5,943 nucleotides of DNA from Thermoanaerobacteraceae bacterium (GTDB lineage: Bacteria; Bacillota; Desulfotomaculia; Desulfotomaculales; Ammonificaceae), in the NCBI GenBank assembly GCA_030016455.1, contig JASEJH010000107.1, positions 1 to 5,943 of the forward strand. The letters are read 5' to 3'. Every line of letters starts with the position of its first letter. Position 1 is the first letter of the stretch. The translations under genes were made by a program, and so were the position numbers. Positions 1 through 5,856 of the stretch are shown in pieces. Below the pieces are notes generated by a model. It was not told where the DNA came from. It saw nothing but the letters and a program-made list of their open reading frames with translations, and did not search any database.

Positions 1-182
1 CCGCGGAGCAACTGCAAGCCGGTTTTCAGCAACTGCTACGCGACGCCTATTCACTGGGCGGCATCTTCCGGCGCCTCCTGGGGGTTCACTGGCGCTGGCC
101 GATTTTCGGCACGCTGAACCTGATTTTTCGCCACGGCGTTCAGAACTACCTGCGCCGGGTAAAAGAGGCGGCTGTGCCTTAA
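1..182 (+). CDS. C-terminal end of a probable B12-binding radical SAM protein (5' partial)
   Basis: An open frame enters from the left edge (first full codon at position 3) and ends at TAA 180-182, giving 59 residues. The visible piece has the pattern L-x2-G-F, then Y-S-L-x2-I-x-R-R-L-L near residues 16-26, a hydrophobic Trp-rich stretch, N-L-I-F-R, and a basic end. This resembles the extreme C-terminus of cobalamin-binding radical SAM proteins, where a Tyr-Ser-x-x-x-Ile-x-x-Arg-Leu segment is followed by an Asn-Leu-x-Tyr/Phe-Arg segment. The cobalamin domain and the CxxxCxxC cluster motif would lie upstream and cannot be checked, so the family call rests on a weak tail match. The reading frame itself is well supported by its length, base composition and the hairpin just after the stop. 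A clear promoter follows, so this gene probably ends its own transcription unit. Confidence 0.5.
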   Translation, partial: AEQLQAGFQQLLRDAYSLGGIFRRLLGVHWRWPIFGTLNLIFRHGVQNYLRRVKEAAVP

Positions 183-204
183 CCGGGCTGCTGCCGAAGC
201 CCGG
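183..204 (+). terminator. Possible terminator hairpin after the first gene
   Basis: CCGGGCT (183-189) pairs perfectly with AGCCCGG (198-204) around an 8-nt loop, one base after the stop codon of the upstream gene. The following bases (CATTCTTGC) are only weakly T-rich, so this is a strong hairpin but a poor match to a classic intrinsic terminator. Its place between a stop codon and a promoter supports a terminator or 3'-end stabiliser role. Confidence 0.45.
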
Positions 205-236
205 CATTCTTGCAACCGGTGCGGTGAAGAATGTCG

Positions 237-265
237 TTTACGCTGGCGGTTTTTTGTAGTATATT
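237..265 (+). promoter_or_regulatory. Sigma-A-like promoter for the two-component pair
   Basis: TTTACG (237-242, 4 of 6 to TTGACA) and TATATT (260-265, 5 of 6 to TATAAT) are separated by an ideal 17 bp. The spacer contains a T-run and the region is clearly more AT-rich than its surroundings. It lies 38 bp upstream of the kinase start and is the only convincing promoter I see for the kinase and regulator genes. The transcription start would fall near position 272. Confidence 0.6.
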
Positions 266-303
266 TTAATTGACTGGTGGCAAAAGGGGATTTTTGATCG
301 GAA

Positions 304-1692
304 ATGCGTGACCTGATAGGGGCGGCAAGCAGTGTTGGGAAGCTGATCGCAGTAGAGCTTGCCCTTTTGTCCGGTGCGGTCCTGCTCTGGCCGGAGTTCT
401 GGAAGGGAGCACTTTTACTGACTCTGGCCAACGCGGTGGTCATTTTTTGGTTCCGTCAGGGCTACTACCGCAGCCGGGTTACTTTTCGGATCGACAGTCA
501 TGCCATAGACCCGACCTTGAAGATTGCCAATGCTGCGCTTCCTTATATGCGGCACGGGCTGAACGAGGAGACAGCCCGGAAAACGGCGGAAATCATCCAG
601 CGCATCGGGGACGTGCCGGCGGTGGCCATCACCGACCGGGAGCGCATCCTGGTGTTTCTGGGCCCTGGTTGTGAGCGTCACCCGCCTGGCGCGGGGATTG
701 TGACTTACGCCACCAAGCGCGTGATCCAGACCGGTGAGGTCAAAATCGTGGAGCGTAAGGCCGACTTCGAGTGCCCGGTGAAAGACTGCCAGTGTCCCCT
801 GGGTGCAGTGGTGATTGTACCCCTGCGGTGCAGGGGTGAGGTTGTGGGCACCCTCAAGCTGTACCGGATCGAGGAAGGGCCTTTGCCTCCTACATTGATT
901 AACCTCGCCATCGGTATCGCCCAGTTGTTGGGGATCCAGATGGAACTCGCGGAGCTCGACCGCCAGGCGCAACTCGTCACCAGGGCGGAACTGGATGCCT
1001 TGCGCGCGCAGATCAACCCGCACTTCCTTTTTAATACGCTGAACACGATCATCATGTTCAGCCGCACTAACCCGGAAACAGCTCGGCGCCTTCTCATCCG
1101 CCTGGCGTCCTTCTTCCGGCACGCCCTGAAGTCGACCGGGCATTTCACCAGCCTGCGCGAGGAACTGGAATGCGTCAACACCTATCTGGTGCTGGAAAAG
1201 GCCCGCTTCCGGGAAAAGTTGCGGATCACGCGGAGCGTGGATAAAACCCTGCTCGACTACCAGGTGCCGGTGCTGACGCTGCAGCCGCTGGTGGAGAACG
1301 CGATCAAGCACGGGATTATGCCAAAAGTCGGACAAGGAACGGTGCGGATTGCGGTGCGCCGGGTCAGGAATGAGATGGCGGTGGAAATTGCCGACGACGG
1401 AGTGGGTGTTCCACCCGATGTCTTGCCCAAGGTTTTCACGCCCGGATTCGGTTCGGGAAGCGGCGTGGGGCTTTCCAACGTCAATGAGCGCTTGAAGGGA
1501 TTGTTCGGTGCCGATTACGGGCTGAGGCTCCAGAGCGAACCAGGGAAAGGAACGGTGGTCAGGTTCCGGATACCGCTACTGGAGCAGGTTTTGGAGGGAA
1601 AGGAGGGTAGCGTTTTTGAAGCTCAAGGCTTTAATCGTGGACGACGAGTACCCGGCACGACAGGAGTTGAGGTACGCGCTTTCCAAGATTGA
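304..1692 (+). CDS. LytS-type sensor histidine kinase with two membrane segments and a Cys-rich GAF-like sensor
   Basis: This is a membrane-anchored histidine kinase (462 aa) that should autophosphorylate and pass phosphate to the adjacent LytTR regulator. Two hydrophobic segments lie at about residues 12-30 and 33-50. A GAF-like domain follows (about 80-215), ending in a G-A-V-V-I-V-P-L and G-T-L-K-L-Y pattern typical of LytS relatives. Next come the His_kinase box Q-I-N-P-H-F-L-F-N-T-L-N (phosphoacceptor His240) and a HATPase domain with N box L-V-E-N-A-I-K-H-G (Asn332), D-D-G-V-G (364-368) and G-S-G-V-G-L (385-390). Classical LytS has a larger multi-pass 5TM-LYT input region, which is missing here. 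Cysteines 123, 157, 162, 164 and 176 cluster in the GAF part. ATG 304 is the start because a stop codon (TGA 295-297) lies in frame just upstream; its Shine-Dalgarno (AAAGGGGA, 283-290) is rather far away at 13 nt. The conserved fold ends near residue 426; the last ~36 residues are a tail, 25 of them overlapping the regulator gene. The signal sensed is unknown. Confidence 0.93.
   Translation: MRDLIGAASSVGKLIAVELALLSGAVLLWPEFWKGALLLTLANAVVIFWFRQGYYRSRVTFRIDSHAIDPTLKIANAALPYMRHGLNEETARKTAEIIQRIGDVPAVAITDRERILVFLGPGCERHPPGAGIVTYATKRVIQTGEVKIVERKADFECPVKDCQCPLGAVVIVPLRCRGEVVGTLKLYRIEEGPLPPTLINLAIGIAQLLGIQMELAELDRQAQLVTRAELDALRAQINPHFLFNTLNTIIMFSRTNPETARRLLIRLASFFRHALKSTGHFTSLREELECVNTYLVLEKARFREKLRITRSVDKTLLDYQVPVLTLQPLVENAIKHGIMPKVGQGTVRIAVRRVRNEMAVEIADDGVGVPPDVLPKVFTPGFGSGSGVGLSNVNERLKGLFGADYGLRLQSEPGKGTVVRFRIPLLEQVLEGKEGSVFEAQGFNRGRRVPGTTGVEVRAFQD
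1601..1606 (+). promoter_or_regulatory. Ribosome binding site that fixes the TTG start of the response regulator
   Basis: AGGAGG, a full match to the anti-Shine-Dalgarno core, sits 9 nt before TTG 1616 and inside the 3' end of the kinase gene. The position selects TTG 1616 as the regulator start, and the protein then begins directly with the receiver-domain beta strand M-K-L-K-A-L-I-V-D-D. Confidence 0.8.
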
Positions 1693-2359
1693 TAACGTGG
1701 AGGTTGTCGGGGAGGCGGCCAACGCTCAGGAAGCACTGACGCTGATCAAGGCACTGGATTATTCTGTGCTTTTTCTGGATATTGCTATGCCTGGGATAAA
1801 CGGCCTGGAACTCGGCGCGGCGATCCAGGAGCTGGACCGGCCGCCGCACGTCATTTACGTCACCGCGTACGACGAATACGCGGTCAAGGCTTTCGACGTC
1901 AACGCAGTGGATTACGTCTTGAAACCGATAGACGAAAAGCGGTTGCGACAGGCGGTCAATAAGGTGCTCAAGCTATCGCAGGAGAACGGGGCGAAGACGG
2001 AGACGAGGGCGGAACCGACCATCCGCATCGACCGTTTACCCGCCGAGAAGAATGGGAAAGTGGTGCTGGTCAACGAAGGGGACATTGTCTACGCCTTTAC
2101 AGAGGGGGATGCCGTTTTTCTGAAAACCTACGCGGACAAGTTCCTGGCGCACTTTACGCTCAAGGAACTGGAGGCGCGGTTAAACCCGAACGTCTTTTTC
2201 CGGACCCACCGCTGTTTCATTGTTAACTTGCATAAGGTTAAGGAAATCATTCCGTTTTTTAACAGCACTTATTCCCTGGTGGTGGAAGACAAGGAGCGGA
2301 GTGAGGTTCCGCTTTCCAGGTCCCAGGCAAAAAGGCTTCGGCGCATTTTGGGTTTTTAA
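1616..2359 (+). CDS. LytTR-family (LytR/AlgR) DNA-binding response regulator
   Basis: This 247-aa protein is a two-domain transcription regulator. The receiver domain (about 1-120) shows the acidic pair Asp9-Asp10, phosphoacceptor Asp55 in L-F-L-D-I-A-M-P, Thr83 in Y-V-T-A-Y, and Lys103 in V-L-K-P. The C-terminal LytTR DNA-binding domain (about 145-247) shows the typical D-A-V-F-L-K-T-Y, F-F-R-T-H-R-C-F-I-V-N-L and V-P-L-S-R-S-Q-A-K-R-L patterns. Length and order match LytR/AlgR/BtsR relatives. It starts at TTG with a strong ribosome site 9 nt upstream. The start lies 77 nt inside the end of the kinase gene, in a different frame, so the two are surely co-transcribed and probably translationally coupled. 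Members of this family often regulate autolysis genes, carbon-starvation or pyruvate transporters, or peptide-signalled functions. No such target lies in the window, so the regulon is unknown. An ACGTT repeat pair 67 nt downstream is a possible binding site. Confidence 0.95.
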   Translation: MKLKALIVDDEYPARQELRYALSKIDNVEVVGEAANAQEALTLIKALDYSVLFLDIAMPGINGLELGAAIQELDRPPHVIYVTAYDEYAVKAFDVNAVDYVLKPIDEKRLRQAVNKVLKLSQENGAKTETRAEPTIRIDRLPAEKNGKVVLVNEGDIVYAFTEGDAVFLKTYADKFLAHFTLKELEARLNPNVFFRTHRCFIVNLHKVKEIIPFFNSTYSLVVEDKERSEVPLSRSQAKRLRRILGF

Positions 2360-2425
2360 GGACAATCGAGGATTCGGAAGTTAGTAGGAATGCAAAATGC
2401 TATGCATTAACGGGGCGGATACAAG

Positions 2426-2444
2426 AACGTTAACCGACGTTTGA
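2426..2444 (+). promoter_or_regulatory. Candidate LytTR binding site: two ACGTT direct repeats 10 bp apart
   Basis: AACGTTAAC (2426-2434) and GACGTTTGA (2436-2444) both carry the ACGTT core, with cores starting at 2427 and 2437, exactly one helical turn apart. LytTR proteins recognise direct repeats around a GTT core preceded by A/C bases. The first copy fits that 9-bp pattern at 8 of 9 positions, the second less well. Known LytTR repeats are usually spaced about two turns apart, so the one-turn spacing is atypical. The site lies between the regulator gene and acpS. Confidence 0.3.
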
Positions 2445-2534
2445 TTTCAAAAGCCATTATCTCCTTGGTGGAAGTTGCTCCGAGGCGATTTCTGCGAGTA
2501 TCCGGCGACTGATGTTTGACCACCAACGACCGTC

Positions 2535-2542
2535 AGGAGGGG
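2535..2542 (+). promoter_or_regulatory. Ribosome binding site that fixes the TTG start of acpS
   Basis: AGGAGGGG lies 8 nt before TTG 2551 (11 nt before the next TTG, 2554). An in-frame ATG at 2512 lies upstream of this site and would place the ribosome binding site inside the coding region. It would also add 13 residues that AcpS proteins lack, so the TTG is preferred. Confidence 0.8.
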
Positions 2543-2550
2543 CGTTTTTT

Positions 2551-2931
2551 TTGTTGATCGGAATCGGTGCTGATATTATAGAAGTAGAGCGCATCCACCG
2601 GGTTTTTTCCCGGTGGGGGGATCGGTTTTTAGCACGGGTCTATACTCCGGCAGAACAGGCTTACTGTTCCGGGAAGGCGAATGCGTCCTGTTGCTGGGCG
2701 GGGCGGTTTGCGGCCAAGGAGGCGGTGCTGAAAGCACTCGGTATTGGGAAGATTGGCGCCGGATTCAATGAGGTTGAGGTGTTGAACGACCGTGCGGGCC
2801 GGCCCGTGGTACTTTTGCGGGGGCGGGCTGCAGCCGTGGCAAAAGAAAAAGGGGTGGCGCGGGTACTGTTGACCATCGCCCACGGCCTGACGTACGCGGT
2901 GGCCTTTGCGGTTGCCGAGGGAGGGGAGTGA
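2551..2931 (+). CDS. acpS: Holo-[acyl-carrier-protein] synthase
   Basis: AcpS transfers the 4'-phosphopantetheine arm of coenzyme A to a serine of apo-acyl carrier protein in the cytoplasm, making ACP competent for fatty acid synthesis. Translation from TTG 2551 gives 126 aa, the usual length for this trimeric enzyme. The N-terminus M-L-I-G-I-G-A-D-I-I-E carries the Mg-binding Asp8. The second signature, W-A-G-R-F-A-A-K-E-A-V-L-K-A-L-G, carries Mg ligand Glu57 and Lys61. The end, L-T-I-A-H-G-L-T-Y-A-V-A-F, matches the conserved Ser/Ala-His strand near the C-terminus. TTG 2554 is a possible alternative start, only one codon later. nnr begins 4 nt after the stop, indicating co-transcription. 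Two adjacent cysteines (47-48) before the second motif are a minor curiosity. Confidence 0.95.
   Translation: MLIGIGADIIEVERIHRVFSRWGDRFLARVYTPAEQAYCSGKANASCCWAGRFAAKEAVLKALGIGKIGAGFNEVEVLNDRAGRPVVLLRGRAAAVAKEKGVARVLLTIAHGLTYAVAFAVAEGGE
2922..2926 (+). promoter_or_regulatory. Ribosome binding site of nnr inside the end of acpS
   Basis: AGGGG, within a longer purine run (2918-2928), lies 9 nt before TTG 2936. An in-frame TTG at 2906 lies upstream of this run and lacks a comparable site, so 2936 is preferred. Placing the site in the last codons of acpS fits translational coupling. Confidence 0.65.
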
Positions 2932-2935
2932 TTCT

Positions 2936-4531
2936 TTGCGCCTGGTCACGGCCCAGGAGATGCGGGAGATTGACCGGCAGGCGATAGAGGAGTACGGTAT
3001 TCCCGGCCTTCTATTAATGGAAAACGCCGGCCGGCAGGTGGCCGAAGCGGTCAGGCGGCGGTTGGGGGGTGTTGCCGGCAAAAGGGTCGTCGTTCTCTGC
3101 GGCAAAGGCAACAACGGCGGCGACGGCCTGGTGGCCGCCCGGCACCTTTTGCAGGCGGGGGCGGTGGTAAAGGTATTCTTGATCTGCGAGCCGGAGGAAA
3201 TAACCGGGGACGCCCGGGTCAATTTTCAGATCTGGGAACGCTTGGGACAGCAGGTTTACAGACTTCTGGGCAGCGCCAACGGCCTGCAGCTCCTCAAAGT
3301 AGCGTTGATCAACGCCGATGCGGTGGTGGATGCGCTTTACGGAACCGGTTTCCGGGGTAGGCTGAGCGAGCGGTTAAGCAAGGCGGTGGAGGCGGTCAAC
3401 GCTTCCGGGAAGCTTGTGGTGGCGGTTGACATTCCTTCCGGCCTGGAAGCGGACACCGGGAGGGTTAACGGCCCCTGCATCCGGGCGGACGTGACCGTGA
3501 CCTTCGGCCTTCCCAAGCTCGGTCTGGTTCTGCAGCCGGGGGCGGAATATGCGGGTAAAGTAACGGTCGCAGACATTTCGCTTCCCCGGGTGTTAATCGA
3601 TAAAACAGGGCCGGGACGGTATCTGTTGAACCGGAAATTAGTGGCCTCCTGGTTTTTGCGCCGGCCGGTGACGGCCCACAAGGGGAATTTCGGGCGGGTG
3701 CTGGTAGTGGGCGGTTCCCGAGGGATGCTTGGTGCTGCCTGTCTCGCCGCCTCGGCGGCGCTGCGGAGCGGAGCGGGCCTGGTTACGCTTGCGGTGCCGC
3801 GAAGCCTTCAGGACACGGCGGCCGCAAAGCTGACGGAAGCGATGACCTGCGGCCTGCCGGAGACGGCGGAAGGGAGTTTGAGCCGGGAGGCCGGTTCGGC
3901 GGTCATGGATTATCTTGCGCGGAGCACGGTTCTTGCGGTGGGGCCGGGCCTGTCGCAGCATCCGGAAACGGTGTCCCTGGTGCGGGAACTGGTGCAAGCG
4001 TCCGAACGCCCGCTGGTACTCGATGCCGACGGCTTGAACGCTTTTGCCGGGGAAGCGGAGCTTCTGGCCGGGCGGCAGGAGGCCCTGGTTGTCACACCGC
4101 ACCCGGGCGAGATGGCCCGGCTTCTGAACGTGGAGGTGGGGGCGGTGGAAGCCAACCGGGTCAAGGTTGCCGAACAGGCCGCCCGCCGGTGGGGCTGCGT
4201 TGTGGTTTTAAAAGGCGCGCGGACGGTGGTGGCCGACCCTCATGGGTTTACCGGGGTCAACGGCACGGGCAACCCGGGTATGGCTACCGGGGGCACCGGG
4301 GACGTCTTGACCGGAGTCATTGCGGCACTACTGGCCCAGGGACTCGATCCTTTCCGGGCCGCCGCGGCGGGGGTTTACCTGCATGGAAGGGCAGGCGACA
4401 TCGCCGCCCGGGAAAGAGGAGAAATGGGGTTGGTTGCGGGTGACCTGCTATCCTTCCTGCCTTCGGCCTGCCGTGAGCTTGAAGAGGCTGAGAATGCGCG
4501 CTGCAGCCTGGACATAGAATTTAAAATTTAA
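2936..4531 (+). CDS. nnr: Bifunctional NAD(P)H-hydrate epimerase / ADP-dependent (S)-NAD(P)H-hydrate dehydratase
   Basis: Nnr repairs hydrated NADH and NADPH, which form spontaneously or by side reactions of dehydrogenases. The N-terminal YjeF_N domain interconverts R and S hydrates, and the C-terminal ribokinase-like domain dehydrates the S form using ADP. From TTG 2936 the protein has 531 aa, a normal length for the fused enzyme. Epimerase landmarks are G-K-G-N-N-G-G-D-G (56-64), V-D-A-L-Y-G-T-G (Asp132) and V-D-I-P-S-G-L (Asp165). Dehydratase landmarks, in order, are H-K-G-N-F-G-R-V-L-V-V-G-G-S, L-A-V-G-P-G-L, V-L-D-A-D-G-L-N, V-T-P-H-P-G-E-M, V-V-L-K-G-A and N-P-G-M-A-T-G-G-T-G-D, whose last residue, Asp456, is the likely catalytic acid. 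Both halves look intact. The in-frame TTG 2906 would add 10 residues and overlap acpS; it is less likely. The last ~20 residues are a variable, poorly conserved tail. Many bacteria split or lack one half, so the fusion is ordinary for Clostridia. Confidence 0.95.
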   Translation: MRLVTAQEMREIDRQAIEEYGIPGLLLMENAGRQVAEAVRRRLGGVAGKRVVVLCGKGNNGGDGLVAARHLLQAGAVVKVFLICEPEEITGDARVNFQIWERLGQQVYRLLGSANGLQLLKVALINADAVVDALYGTGFRGRLSERLSKAVEAVNASGKLVVAVDIPSGLEADTGRVNGPCIRADVTVTFGLPKLGLVLQPGAEYAGKVTVADISLPRVLIDKTGPGRYLLNRKLVASWFLRRPVTAHKGNFGRVLVVGGSRGMLGAACLAASAALRSGAGLVTLAVPRSLQDTAAAKLTEAMTCGLPETAEGSLSREAGSAVMDYLARSTVLAVGPGLSQHPETVSLVRELVQASERPLVLDADGLNAFAGEAELLAGRQEALVVTPHPGEMARLLNVEVGAVEANRVKVAEQAARRWGCVVVLKGARTVVADPHGFTGVNGTGNPGMATGGTGDVLTGVIAALLAQGLDPFRAAAAGVYLHGRAGDIAARERGEMGLVAGDLLSFLPSACRELEEAENARCSLDIEFKI

Positions 4532-4659
4532 ATAAAACTTGAGCTACCGAACTTTCAAGGCCGCGGGGTTTCACCGTCGAAGCAGGTAAAGTGGCTTTTC
4601 CGTAGGATTGTATCGGGCGGATTCTGATCAGAGAGGAAGCGGTCTTAAGGAGGTAGGTA
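4532..4659 (+). other. Leader between nnr and alr
   Basis: This 128-nt gap follows an unusually AT-rich patch that spans the nnr stop codon (about 4517-4540), in otherwise GC-rich DNA. TTGAGC (4539-4544) could serve as a -35 box below an A/T-rich upstream element, but no -10 box lies at the right distance. TTGTAT (4608-4613) could be a -10 box but has no -35 partner. I therefore see hints of an alr promoter but cannot place one. There is no terminator-like hairpin with a T-run, so read-through from nnr remains likely. Confidence 0.4.
4647..4653 (+). promoter_or_regulatory. Strong ribosome binding site of alr
   Basis: AAGGAGG, an essentially perfect Shine-Dalgarno, lies 6 nt before ATG 4660. 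It fixes the alr start and predicts efficient translation. alr is the only downstream biosynthetic gene here with an ATG start. Confidence 0.85.
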
Positions 4660-5772
4660 ATGGCTTATCCGGTTTGGGCAGAGGTGGATCTCGGCGCCCT
4701 GGCCCACAACTTGCGCGAAGTGCGCCGGCTGGTCGGGCAGACCAGCATTATGGCGGTTGTCAAAGCCAACGCCTACGGGCACGGTATCGTCCCGGTGGCG
4801 CGGGCGGCAATCGCCGGGGAGGGAGACTGGCTTGGTGTGGCCCGGGGTGCGGAGGCGCTGGAACTCCGGCGGGAAGGGGTAACGGCGCCGCTTTTGGTTT
4901 TGGGGTACATCCATCCCGACGAGTGTCCGGCGCTCCTGGCCGCCGGGGTGCGGGTAACGGTCCACGACCTGGATCTGGCAAGAGCGCTGGCCGGCCTGGC
5001 GCAGCGGGAAAAAAAGACCCTCCGGGCGCACATTAAAGTAGATACTGGCATGGGCCGCCTGGGGCTTCCGTGCGACGCTGCCGGCGTAGAGGCGGCGCTG
5101 GCGGTAGCGCGGCTTCCCGGGGTGGAAGTCGAGGGGCTTTTCACGCACTTTGCCTGCGCCGACGAGCCGGATTCGAAAGCAACTTTCTGGCAGCTCGAGC
5201 GTTTTCTCGATTTTGCCGGCAAGCTCGAAAAGGCGGGGCTCAAGGTTCGCTACAAGCACGCGGCAAACAGCGCGGCTCTCCTTCGTTTTCCGGAAACCCA
5301 CCTGGACATGGTGCGACCGGGAATCATCCTTTACGGGCTCTACCCGGCGGCGAACACCGGCCGGGTTGTGGACTTGAAACCGGCAATGAGCTGGAAGGCC
5401 CGGGTTACGCAGGTAAAGAGGGTCGGGGCGGGGTTCCCGGTGAGCTACGGCTGGACCTACAAAACCCGGGGTCCGGCGGTGCTGGCCACAATCGCCGCAG
5501 GCTACGGAGACGGCTACAGCCGCCTGTTATCGACATCCGGGGAAGTCCTGCTTGGAGGGCAAAGGGTTCCTGTGGTTGGCCGCGTGTGCATGGATCAAAT
5601 TATCGTTGACGCCACCCGTGTGGCCGGGGTGGCGCCGGGAGACGAAGCGGTTCTCTTTGGGCGCCAGGGAGAAGCTTTCCTGGCGGCAGAAGAAATAGCA
5701 GCCAAGATCGGCACGATAAATTACGAGGTAGTCTGTGCTGTCGGGGCTCGGGTGCCGCGAGTTTACTTATAG
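4660..5772 (+). CDS. alr: Alanine racemase
   Basis: This cytoplasmic, PLP-dependent enzyme interconverts L- and D-alanine and supplies D-alanine for peptidoglycan. The 370-aa length is typical of the fold-III family. The N-terminal TIM barrel begins with W-A-E-V-D-L-G-A-L-A-H-N and carries the PLP lysine Lys35 in V-V-K-A-N-A-Y-G-H-G. Other active-site landmarks are Lys126 and Arg133 in I-K-V-D-T-G-M-G-R-L-G (Lys126 sits where the carbamylated lysine lies in the Geobacillus enzyme), His200 in K-H-A-A-N-S, and Arg219 in V-R-P-G-I-I-L-Y-G. The C-terminal beta domain carries the second catalytic base Tyr263 in V-S-Y-G-W-T-Y, then A-A-G-Y-G-D-G-Y and Met311-Asp312 in V-C-M-D-Q. All key residues are present. 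It follows nnr after a 128-nt leader. In many Firmicutes alr is followed by a mazEF-type toxin-antitoxin pair; here a repeat tract starts at the stop codon instead. Presence of the full biosynthetic cluster favours a housekeeping rather than a catabolic alanine racemase. Confidence 0.96.
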   Translation: MAYPVWAEVDLGALAHNLREVRRLVGQTSIMAVVKANAYGHGIVPVARAAIAGEGDWLGVARGAEALELRREGVTAPLLVLGYIHPDECPALLAAGVRVTVHDLDLARALAGLAQREKKTLRAHIKVDTGMGRLGLPCDAAGVEAALAVARLPGVEVEGLFTHFACADEPDSKATFWQLERFLDFAGKLEKAGLKVRYKHAANSAALLRFPETHLDMVRPGIILYGLYPAANTGRVVDLKPAMSWKARVTQVKRVGAGFPVSYGWTYKTRGPAVLATIAAGYGDGYSRLLSTSGEVLLGGQRVPVVGRVCMDQIIVDATRVAGVAPGDEAVLFGRQGEAFLAAEEIAAKIGTINYEVVCAVGARVPRVYL

Positions 5773-5856
5773 GTTCGAGGTTCGGGGTCAGAAGTCAGAA
5801 GCCAGAAGTTGGGAGGCAGTAGTCGGGAGACAGAATCCAGAAGGCGAAAGCGAAAG
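5772..5856 (+). repeat. Degenerate tandem 7-bp repeat tract at the end of alr
   Basis: Reading from the last base of the alr stop codon there are two GGTTCGR units (5772-5778, 5779-5785), one extra G, then eight consecutive 7-bp units (5787-5842): GTCAGAA, GTCAGAA, GCCAGAA, GTTGGGA, GGCAGTA, GTCGGGA, GACAGAA, TCCAGAA. Two weaker units follow (GGCGAAA 5843-5849, GCGAAAG 5850-5856). The loose consensus is G-Y-C-R-G-A-A. The units keep strict 7-bp phase while their bases have drifted, which points to an old tandem array. The tract lies wholly between genes and is purine-rich on the + strand. I recall heptamer arrays of this style between genes in GC-rich Clostridia, but that could not be checked here. 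Confidence 0.75.

Larger units (their letters stand above)
2360..2550 (+). other. Spacer between the regulator gene and acpS
   Basis: These 191 nt hold no credible gene. From left to right I see a short stretch resembling the heptamer tract found after alr (2367-2390), a weak AATGCA/TGCATT hairpin (2389-2408), two ACGTT repeats (2427-2441), and a weak hairpin CCTTGG/CCGAGG (2463-2468 with 2480-2485, one wobble pair). There is no hairpin plus T-run after the regulator stop and no clean -35/-10 pair. Whether acpS is read through from the regulator operon or has its own promoter here cannot be decided from the sequence. Confidence 0.5.

Noticed and set aside
294..303. The 10-mer TTGATCGGAA just before the kinase start, repeated at 2554-2563 in acpS
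   Set aside because: In acpS it is ordinary coding sequence (the L-I-G-I start). No flanking similarity extends the match, so it looks like coincidence.
415..1335. A 306-codon open frame on the minus strand within the kinase gene
   Set aside because: The plus strand encodes an unmistakable histidine kinase here. The antisense translation is rich in His, Gln and Arg, shows no family motif, and is a typical by-product of GC-rich codon use.
2389..2408. AATGCA/TGCATT inverted repeat as a terminator for the regulator operon
   Set aside because: The stem is only 6 AT-rich pairs with an 8-nt loop and no T-run after it, too weak to call a terminator.
2512..2550. ATG 2512 as the acpS start
   Set aside because: It would place the AGGAGGGG ribosome site inside the coding region and add 13 residues before the conserved I-G-I-G-A-D start of AcpS.
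2906..2935. TTG 2906 as the nnr start
   Set aside because: It overlaps acpS, lacks a good ribosome site and adds 10 residues outside the conserved N-terminus; TTG 2936 has a purine-rich site at 9 nt.
4645..5301. A 218-codon open frame on the minus strand within alr
   Set aside because: It is fully antisense to a complete alanine racemase with all active-site residues, and its protein has no recognisable pattern.
5772..5856. CRISPR array
   Set aside because: The units are 7 bp in direct tandem with no unique spacers, which is incompatible with a CRISPR array.
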